Shown: positions 56,348 through 64,000 of the stretch, in pieces
Layout: every line of letters begins with the position of its first letter
How positions within the stretch are numbered: the first letter of the stretch is position 1
Assembly: GCA_039583875.1 (NCBI GenBank)
Contig: CM077151.1
Span: forward strand, 116,516,609-116,580,608
Reading direction: 5' to 3'
From: Platanthera guangdongensis
Taxonomy: Eukaryota; Streptophyta; Magnoliopsida; Asparagales; Orchidaceae
DNA: 64,000 nt
Translations under genes and position numbers: made by a program
Notes under the pieces: model-generated
Database searches by the model: none
Seen by the model: the letters and a program-made list of their open reading frames with translations, nothing else
Told to the model about the DNA's origin: nothing

Positions 56348-57925
56348 GTGAGGAAGAATCTACTGTTTGATCTTCCCTTTGATTTTGATGGCTTGCACCC
56401 AAAGGACTTTTCTTTGACGTTAAATCCATGTTTTGACGGTGAGTATGACTTAGCTCCTCCTCTGGAATTGACCATGTCGACTCTCCCTCTGGTTCACTTG
56501 ACTCGATTAGATGATTTGTTAGGAAACGAACTTGTCATTTCTAGTCTGAGATATTTGGATATGCTTATTTTTCTAGCTCCCCCGTTAGACTTACCTAGAT
56601 GGATGTGTGTGGGCGAGTTGTTAGTTATCGCGTTCGGTATTTCCACTCCAGTTCGTAGATCTGACTATACTTTTCCTATGATGGACCGTTCGTCAGACCG
56701 CTTGGCGTTGGGTAAGGCTTCGTGTTGGGCTGCTAGTGATTCCTTGGCTATGGGGCTTTTTGATGTGGTGTCCCCTAGACACACTTATTTGCCAAGCCCG
56801 GTCGCACGCATTTATCCTCCTCCTTTTGATGATCCGTACAAGCACACGTTAGTGAACGTAGTATGGTATGTTGAGTTGTGTCCCGCGTACGTCCTTTCAA
56901 ATCCGGGTGGGTCCAAATCTATAGTTGGTGATGAGCATTTTTCTCTTGCATTTCTTTATGACATTTTTAAATCAAAATTTAAAACTACGACGTTGGACTT
57001 AACTTGTGGGCTATGTATTAGTGAGTGTCTGTATGCGGACATGTCTTCGTCTGCGACTGTGTATGATTTCACGGTGACTATGCCTTTTGATTTGGTGTCC
57101 TCACGACATTGTTACCAATCAAATCAAATCGCACATATTTTTCATCCATCCTGGTACGATCTGCACGTACACTTGTCGTTGCCTTATGTCAATGTCTGTG
57201 CGTTGCGTCACTTTCACGTCTGTTTGCCTCCGAGATCTTCTAACTGCAGAATTGTTGATTCAAATTTAGTCTGGTTAGCCCCCGAGTGGATACCTTCGGG
57301 TTCCGTAACAAAATTATTATGTTGGAGCGCCGATCCTTTCATGATTTTCAAGAATTTTGGATTTAATGCAATTTTTTTGGATTTTTACGATGCAATCGCT
57401 ATTTCGCCATGTTTCAATTTTTCGGATTAAATTTTGCACATCTGTTTTCCACCTGAGTGGTTTTCTCCGACGTTTCTCTCTTCCACTTCAGATTCTCTTG
57501 GGTTGAGAGGTGAGATTCTTTTCGTGTCTCTCTTCCAATTGGGTTCCCTGGTTCTCGCATTGGATGGTAAGATTCGCACTGCTTTTCTTTATGCTGACAC
57601 ATCTACGAGGTTTTCTGCTGTTCTTGCTCATGATAGGATATGTTCTATTGCGGATCCCCGCACTGCTTGTCCTACCCCATGGATGTCCGCTCTTGCAATG
57701 CTACCTATGGATGCTGCTGTCTCCTACTATTCTCTCCCTAGCCACTCATCGGGGATGAGTGATTTTGAGCGGGCGAGGTTTGATGGCAAGGATGCCCCGC
57801 CATTTGCTCGTGCTCACATGGATCTCTCTTTTGATCGCCGCCGCTACATGTTCGTGGACATAGATGGTTGTTGTCGCAACTATCGTCGTCGCCGCCGCCA
57901 ACGTCATCACTTCACATCATTATGA
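56348..57925 (+). pseudogene. Element H unknown coding region, running into the 3' LTR
   Basis: Open frame from 56348 to TAA at 57428-57430, then open in the same frame to 57925, about 525 codons. Reads RKNLLFDLPFDFDGL, LTRLDDLLGNELVISSLRYL, SPRHTYLPSPVARIYPP and ends in a basic tail RRRYMFVDIDG...RRRRRQRHHFTSL. I recognise no domain; no RT box, DDE triad or protease motif is present. The last 48 codons are the first 145 bases of the 3' LTR. Only one nonsense codon in 1.6 kb suggests it was coding until recently. Confidence 0.5.
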
Positions 57926-58520
57926 ATATAATGTTATTTCAATGTTAGAATAATAGTATATTCAGAATTCTTTTATGAATTTATAAGTCATAAGATTTAT
58001 AAATTTATACGTTATAAAATTTATAATTGTGTTTTTTTATTTCTTATTAAAATTAGTGGTTAGGATTAGCTTTGATGTAGATGAAGGATGGATGGAGAGG
58101 GTATGATGTTATATATATTTATGTGTGAGGTGATGGAGAGGGGAGGAAGTTGAAAATAAAGAAACCAGATCTAACCCTAGTTGCGTGAAGCAGCTTCTTC
58201 GGCCATACTTGATACCCGCGCCTCCTGGAAGCCGCGCATAGCTGCTACCGCCGCCTCCCCTTGGTGGCGATTCCTGCTGCTCCGGCGACCTCCTACCTCC
58301 TTCGGTGTGACTCCGAAGAAAGCAGCTCGGTTCTCCCCATCCGGTGTGATTCCGGTGGACCCCTGGAAGTGCGATTCTTCCATAGTTATCCTCCTCTTCC
58401 TCATGGCCGCCGGCCACCTCCTTCCCCCCTATTAAGGCCGACCACTCTCTTCTCTCCTAGATCCAAGAAGCCCACTTCCATCCTCTCCAAGATCCGACCC
58501 CCTTCCTCTCATCCTCCTCA
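57781..58520 (+). repeat. Element H 3' LTR, truncated
   Basis: Matches 53359-54110 up to ATCCTCCTCA, where I begins. Preceded by a purine-rich stretch GAGCGGGCGAGG that could be the PPT. Confidence 0.85.
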
Positions 58521-58742
58521 TGTTGGAGTTACCATGGTGATCTAGAAGTGGTCAAACATGTAATCTCACTGTCAACGCGATATGAGCCTGCAGGGTCGCA
58601 CATAAGAGATGTGGAGAAGTTGGATGATTGACTGTGTTGGTAAAGGTTACAAATCACCGACCTGAATGAAGTTATGGGCAAAGTGTTGCCTTAAAGGATC
58701 GTCGGGTTGGGCAAAGTGTTGCCTTAAAGGATTGGTAAGAAT

Positions 58743-58910
58743 AGTCGACCGAGGGTCGACGATCGTCGACCGCGGGTCGACGATCGTCGACCGCGGGTCG
58801 ACGAGTATCGTCGACCGCGGGTCGACGAGTATCGTCGACCGCGGGTCGACGAGTATCGTCGACCGCAGATCGATGATTATCGTCAACCCACGTTCGACGT
58901 GAATCGTCGA
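58743..58910. repeat. Perfect-palindrome array in I's LTR
   Basis: Five to six units with 9-base arms TCGTCGACC and GGTCGACGA around GCG, period about 21-25 bases, the outer copies decayed. Strongest version of the motif in the window. Confidence 0.9.
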
Positions 58911-58920
58911 GTATTGTACT

Positions 58921-59030
58921 CTGATTCTCGCCGACTGATTCTCGCCGATCCTAGGTGATTCTCGCCGATCCTAGGTGATTCTCGCCGATTGATTCTCACC
59001 GAATCTTCTAGGTGATTCTCGCCGATTCTG
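58921..59030. repeat. GATTCTCGCCGA tandem repeat in I's LTR
   Basis: About six copies of TGATTCTCGCCGA, several followed by TCCTAGG, between the palindrome array and the TATA box. Confidence 0.8.
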
Positions 59031-59615
59031 GAACCCTAATTTTCTGGGTGGTCTGCGGATAGCGATATTCCTAAGTCTGTTTATGCCTTTTGTATAAATA
59101 GATACTTAGGGTTTTCGGGAGTTATCTCTGATCGAATCGAATCCCGCCGACGGAAGTGTTCCGCCGTTCTTCGTTCGTTCCGCCGATCCCGAATCCCGCC
59201 GACGGAAGTGTTCCTCTGCTGTGCTCGCTCCGTCGACCTCCTCCTCTCCGGCGATTGTCGCTGGTGTTGCTATCCCTGGCGCGGACCTAGCAGTCCGTGG
59301 AAAAGCAAGGTGTGGTCATTCTCCTTCCCGATTATCTGTGCGATGGAGAAGTCTGTGTTCTCCCACTCGTGTGGATTTCTGCAGAGACGTGGACATCATT
59401 CCACGTAGAACTCGCCACCAGCAAGAACACGAAGCTTGGAGCATCTCCGTTGAGTTGTGACTCAACGCCACCGAGGTAATTTTTGCCTAGTTGTATGTTA
59501 ACTTCTTGATTCAACTACCATGGCCTGATCCCATCTCTTTTGGATTTTTCTTGATGTTTTTATTCTTCTGTTGCGTGCACAAGTGTTGTGCCATCCTCAT
59601 AGAGAAACCCAACAG

Positions 59616-59631
59616 TGGTATCAGAGCCAAG
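59616..59631 (+). other. Primer-binding site of I
   Basis: TGGTATCAGAGCCAAG, one base after the LTR. Confidence 0.88.
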
Positions 59632-60596
59632 TTGCGGCCATGATTGTTGTATTGGAAGTTTTGTTATTCCAGTGCGTGTAAACCTAGGGATTTAGAAGTG
59701 TTCTAAATGTCTAGATTTAATCTTGGTACCCCGCCAAGAACGTCTAGGATTTCGTGGAAATTTCTAATTGTTAGAAATTGTAGTCTCCTTAGCAGTAAAC
59801 ATCCCTCGAGATTGTTTTGGATTTTGAATCGAACATAGAGAGATGAGCTTGTCTACTGCTTTAAGTTGAGTTGTCTTTGCTTTTGTCCAATGAATGTAAA
59901 TCTGAGGATTTGGAAGTTTCCGGATGTTCAGATTTAGCCCTTCCTTCTATCAAATGTTGATGGTGTCAGGTTGTGCACATAAGGGATGCAAGTGGTTTTA
60001 GAAAAATTGTTTTTCTTTGGATGTGCACATTGATCAAATGTTGATCATGGTTAACTGTTAACCTATAATCAAAATCCCTTCATCAAATATTAAGTGTTCG
60101 GATGCCTTCTGATGGATGACACTCCTCCTGCCTCGATCGATGAAGTGTGGGCTTGCCAAAGCAAGGTGCATTAATCTATCTTGGTAAGGGTGCGAGCGGA
60201 TAATTGTGATATCCCACTGTCAACATCGGGTCCAGCTTAACTAGGTGACCTCAAAGGTTGAGTGCCTAGAGGCATAGGGTTGGCATGCACCATATGATGG
60301 ATGCGAGTAAGGAGTTATTCACCAACCATACAAGAATTGCATGAGGATGCAATTGGCAAGCGTTGCCTACCTAAATAAACGCATCGTGAGAGTAAAGCCA
60401 AAGCTGACTCATTGTGTTGGTGAAATACGGATCTTGTCCACTAAGAGAGTAGCTCGCATGAACTCTCCGAATTGTTAGTGAGGGCTATCATTTCGAATAA
60501 AACAGTGGGAGTGTTTTAATTGAAGTCCAAATTAAAATAAATTGTATTTGAAATTTTGGTACTGATTTTATTCTGCATAAATTCTTGTAGAATTCC
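59632..60596 (+). other. Untranslated leader of I
   Basis: About 965 bases between PBS and gag with no ORF of note and no RNA gene recognised. Long leaders with packaging signals are usual in such elements. Confidence 0.6.
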
Positions 60597-61435
60597 ATGG
60601 CAAGTGTTTCACACTCCACGTTGTCTCTGAGAGCCATCCTTGAGAAGGATAAGCTCAGTGGGACTAATTACATGGACTGGTACAGGAACCTAAGAATTGT
60701 TCTCAGGCAAGAGCGAAAGCTCTATGTCTTGGAAGAAGAAGCCCCCGAGGTGCCGACCGGGAACTCTTCCCGTGCTGAGAAGGATGCTTATAAGAAGTAT
60801 ACTGATGATGCTTTAGATGTCGAATGCCTTATGCTTGCCACTATGAACTCTGAGCTTTAGAAGCAACATGAGAACAAGCGGTGCAAGGAGATTGACAAGC
60901 ATCTCAAGAAAATGTTTCAAGGGCAGACTCGTCAAGAGAGGTTCGACGTCACAAAAGCATTGTTTCAGTGCAAGATGGGAGTTCGAGACTTAGTAGGGAC
61001 TCACGTACTCAAGATGATTGGGTATATAGAGAACCTTGAAAGGCTGGGTTTTCCTCTTGGTCAAGAGTTGGCCACAGATCTGATCCTGCAATCGTTGCCG
61101 GACAGTTATGAGCAGTTCGTCATGAACTACAACATGAATGAAATAGACAAGACACTGCCCGAACTCCTAGGCATGTTGAGAACTGCCGAAATCAATATGA
61201 ATAAGGCCACGCCTACCAGCCCCATACTGATGGTGCATAAGGGCAAGGGCAAGGCCAAGGGCTCTAAGAAGACGAAGGTGGGACCTAAGTCATATCTTGA
61301 GCCCAAGTCTTCTGCACTGATGAAAAAGAAAAGCACGGTGAAGGAAGGGAATGCCACCACTGTGGCAAGGCTGGTCATTGGAGGAGGAACTGTCCTTCGT
61401 ACATTGAAGGTCTGCAGAAAATGAAGGGAGGTATG
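60597..61435 (+). pseudogene. Element I gag, interrupted by J
   Basis: ATG at 60597: MASVSHSTLSLRAILEKDKL, TNYMDWYRNLRIVLRQERKL; stop TAG at 60858-60860 where relatives have glutamine; then KQHENKRCKEIDKHLKKMFQ, RFDVTKALFQCKMGVRDL, VLKMIGYIENLERLGFPLGQ, LPDSYEQFVMNYNMNEIDK. After a frame change near 61340 comes an intact zinc knuckle CHHCGKAGHWRRNC and SYIEGLQKMKGG, cut at 61435 by J. Copia gag; lesions are one nonsense codon, one frameshift and the J insertion. Confidence 0.88.
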
Positions 61436-63742
61436 TGTAACGCCCCGAAACTCAAAGGAGCGAAGGGGGACGTTTTGGGCCAGTTTTGGTTTCTGGCTGA
61501 AGGCACACGGCCTGGGACACGGGCGTGTCCCAGGGCGTGTCAAGTGCGTGTCGGCACTTAGCCGCGAAGTCGTCGAGTTATACTCGACGATTCGTCGAGA
61601 GTGGGCACACGGCCTGCGACACGGGCGTGTCGCAGGGCGTGTCGACCCATGTCGACACTTAGCCGAGAAATCGTCGAGATATACTCGACGATTCGTCGAG
61701 AATGGGCACACGGCCCGCGACACGGGCGTGTCGCCGGGCGTGTCGACCCGTGTCGACGATCGTCCCGGGGAATTCGTCGAGATTCGCTCGACGATCGTCG
61801 AGACAAGGCACACGGCCTAGGACACGGGCGTGTCCAAGGCCGTGTCATCGAGTTGTCGATCTGCACGCGACGAAATGTCGAGACCTTGTACACGGCCTGG
61901 GGCCCAGGCGTGTCAAGGTGACACGGGCAAGGACACGGGCGTGTCGTAGGACCCGTGCAGTGCTCGGGTTGAAAACGGGGGAAAATCATGGGGTACACGG
62001 CCGGCGACACGGCCGTGTCAGCTGGAACACGGGCGTGTCAGCTCGAACACGGGCGTGTTCGATACCCGTGTGAGGGTCCATGAGATTCGATTTTGACGGA
62101 GAATGCGGCACACGGCCCTGGACACGGGCGTGTGCCAGGCCGTGTTCGGTCCAGATTGGGCATTTCAGCCCCGAATCAAAGCCGTTCGTTTCCTTAGGTT
62201 GAGATCCGACGGCTGGGGGTTGTTCCTGAGAGGATATACCCGTGAGTTGACTTGGAAAACCTCACTTTTCCTCACTTGTTCTCTTTCTAAATCCTTGGAG
62301 AGAGGAGAGCTAAGGCAAGAAGAAGAAGAGCTAGATCCGCCATTGGAGGAGCTTCGGAGCTCCGAATCGCAAGCCGACTCCGGATCCACGGAGGCAACGC
62401 AAGTGCGGTGATTTCTATCCGATTACTTTTCGATGGCGCCAAAGAGGAACTCAAGGGTAACGATCCTCATCTTGAGCATGAATCGCTCCTTTTCTTAGCA
62501 TAGGAAGCCCGCTCTCGCAAGTTTGCGGAGAGTTGGAGGCGTTCCTTCGGGTAGATATGTAAAGTCCCCGTTGTTTAGAGTCCGTATGCGAGAACGGATG
62601 TAGGCATTTTGTGTGAAGCCTACCCGGACATGTTAGTCTGGATCGGTGATGTTGCATTGCATAAGGCCGGAGAAGACTCCGTGCTATTGGGTGTTTTTCG
62701 GGTTTTCTACGCGGTAGATTGCAGGAGGGAGCCTTGGGGACTAACCCAAAGGTGCACCCGGAAAACTGGGTGGATACGAGATCTTGCCAACTTGGTGGCC
62801 TGAGAGCCAACTCGAACATAACTGGGTTATGTGTCTTGCGGTAGAATGGGACTCGGTGAAAGTTTGACCCGCGCAAATGGCTTAAATTGTCGTTGCGAAG
62901 TGAGCACGGGTTAGATGGAGCCGTACCCGCTTTATGTCGTTCGGTTAGAGAGACCTAAGGTTACGTGGCACTCGCCGTTGGCATAGATGGGAGTCTTCGG
63001 CGGTCTATGGCTTTAATTGACGTGACCCAGGCCAGGAAGACGAATTGCTCATAGGTTTGGCCGTCTAAGTGGCGGTGGTGAGTCCGGAATGTTAATGGCT
63101 TTAATTGACGTGACATCGACCGGTTCACCGAGAATGTGCCCTGAGTGCACGGGACGTGTGGCCGTACGAGCCAACGTCTGTGATGAAATGGCTATGGTTA
63201 TATGCATTGCTCGCTTGTGCTAGTGAAATGCAGGGAAGGAGCATCCCCGCCCCGAGGTTGGGGCGGGATCGTTATAATTTGGTCAGCATTGCTGACCGTT
63301 GCCTTGTTTGCCACCGTGTGGTGGTTTGTTGCTTGCAGGTGCAGCTGGACCAAGCGGTCAATAGCGGGCTAAAGCCCTTTTTGCGAAGCTGGCCCTCGAA
63401 GGCCCAAGTGGAAATGTTTTCTGTTTTATTCATGTATGACCGGCCTGCGTGCCGAGGTTTGTAAATCATGTATTATTCAAGTGAAACATTCTGTAAGGCC
63501 TTAAGGCCGATTTTGGGTATTTTGTATACATTCCTAATTATGTACTAGTGGACATTCGTGCTCTAATGCTGGGTTCTTGTTTACAACTTATATAAACTGC
63601 TTCCGCTAGAATGCTCTGTGTAGGACGTTGAGATTGGTTGGATGGTTTCCATACATAACCACCCGGTCTGTCTGTGGTATATGGCGTCGGGCCCCGGCCG
63701 GACCTACTGCTATATGCTATGCGACGGATAGGGGGTGTTACA
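61436..63742 (+). repeat. Element J 5' LTR (gypsy-type)
   Basis: 2307 bp, TGTAACGCCCCGAAAC...AGGGGGTGTTACA, the end type of Tekay/Del-like chromovirus LTRs. Left target string GTATG (61431-61435). Contains a 101-bp tandem repeat near its start. No supported gene inside despite several short ORFs. Confidence 0.8.
61504..62150. repeat. 101-102-bp tandem repeat with two palindromes in J's LTR
   Basis: Units begin CACACGG at 61504, 61606, 61707 and 61809; later copies decay. Each contains GACACGGGCGTGTC (palindrome) and, in the first three, TCGTCGAG-spacer-CTCGACGA. Confidence 0.85.
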
Positions 63743-63745
63743 ATT

Positions 63746-64000
63746 TGGTATCAGACTACTGGTTTTGGTCGGGCTTAAACTGAATTCGTGGCCAAATTCT
63801 TTTTAAGGGGTGGTGAGCACATGGCGTGCGTCATCGTTATAATGGTAAAAGAACCCATGAATGTCCACTTAGGAATGAAAATACTCGTGTTTGAGGAACC
63901 TGCGTGTTCCTATAATTGCTGTTTGCAATGTTATGTGGTCGCTTAACGGTGTTTTGTACCACTATAGGTGACCAGAAGTGGTGTTGGGCCATCAGAACGC
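63746..64000 (+). other. Primer-binding site and leader of J
   Basis: TGGTATCAGACTACTGG starts at 63746, three bases after the LTR; it matches the initiator tRNA-Met pattern for 10 bases. The rest to the window end shows no coding homology. Confidence 0.7.

Larger units (their letters stand above)
53359..58520 (+). mobile_element. Element H: gag-only gypsy-type non-autonomous element
   Basis: 5' LTR 53359-54876, PBS, one long gag-plus-unknown coding region, 3' LTR from 57781 cut by I at 58520. LTR ends TGATG...CATCA form a matching inverted pair. The internal part is about 2.9 kb and has no protease, RT, RNase H or integrase homology, so movement would depend on a partner. It fits the class of terminal-repeat elements carrying only gag. 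Confidence 0.8.
58521..59614 (+). repeat. Element I 5' LTR (copia)
   Basis: 1094 bp, TGTTGGAGTTACC...AACCCAACA with inverted TGTTGG/CCAACA ends. TATA box TATAAATA at 59093-59100. Two tandem arrays lie upstream of the TATA box. Inserted in H's 3' LTR; its partner LTR is outside the window. Confidence 0.85.

Noticed and set aside
58743..58910. CRISPR-like spacing of palindromic repeats
   Set aside because: Plant retrotransposon LTR context, spacers of 2-5 bases, no cas genes.
61127..62010. Arg/Pro/Ser-rich minus-strand ORFs in J's LTR and I's gag
   Set aside because: Products of the 101-bp repeat and antisense of gag; no homology and no initiation context.
62451..63469. ORFs in the second half of J's LTR
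   Set aside because: No homology and inside a 2.3-kb LTR defined by its ends and the adjacent PBS.

Overview
The window is plant nuclear DNA (angiosperm, species not resolved), and almost all of it is LTR retrotransposons inserted into one another. I found no host gene, rRNA, tRNA or CRISPR array. The plant assignment rests on Ty1/copia and Ty3/gypsy proteins of plant type, primer-binding sites matching initiator tRNA-Met (TGGTATCAGAG...), and long LTRs with TG...CA ends and 5-bp target duplications. I label the elements A to K.

Left stack (1-39159). Element C is a minus-strand copia relic: 5' LTR 38313-39159, gag pieces 37895-38096 and 32138-32636, protease piece 1-476. Its gag was hit by D, a 5.26-kb gypsy-type solo LTR (32637-37894, duplication CATTC), and by B. 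B (477-610 plus 20334-32137, plus strand) is an old Sirevirus-like copia element with gag, pol and a third ORF. B's 5' LTR was hit by its close relative A (611-20328, minus strand, duplication CTGCC). A has near-identical LTRs, an intact gag, a pol with one stop, and an intact 1008-codon third ORF. A's RNase H region was hit by K (6304-13778, plus strand, another copia family). The nesting is C>B>A>K, with C>D beside it.

Middle (39160-42625). A 0.6-kb unassigned stretch is followed by E, a minus-strand Sirevirus-like relic (truncated gag plus 5' LTR). E abuts F, a plus-strand Sirevirus-like pol fragment at its gag-pol junction.

Right stack (41914-64000). F's integrase was hit by G (Sirevirus-like, decayed, 2.3-kb LTRs). 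G's 3' LTR was hit by H (gag-only gypsy-type non-autonomous element), H's 3' LTR by I (copia), and I's gag by J (gypsy-type, 5' LTR and leader only). The nesting is F>G>H>I>J. The right halves of F, G, H, I and J would lie beyond the window.

Two signals stand out. First, A and B carry a large third ORF downstream of pol, preceded by a convincing 3' splice-acceptor sequence and without Env features. Second, tandem arrays of one palindrome (arms TCGTCGA/TCGACGA, variable spacer) recur in the LTRs of A, B, E, G, I and the gypsy-type J, in the pol-ORF3 spacers of A and B, and inside the gag reading frames of A and B, where the repeat encodes SSNxxRRS peptides.
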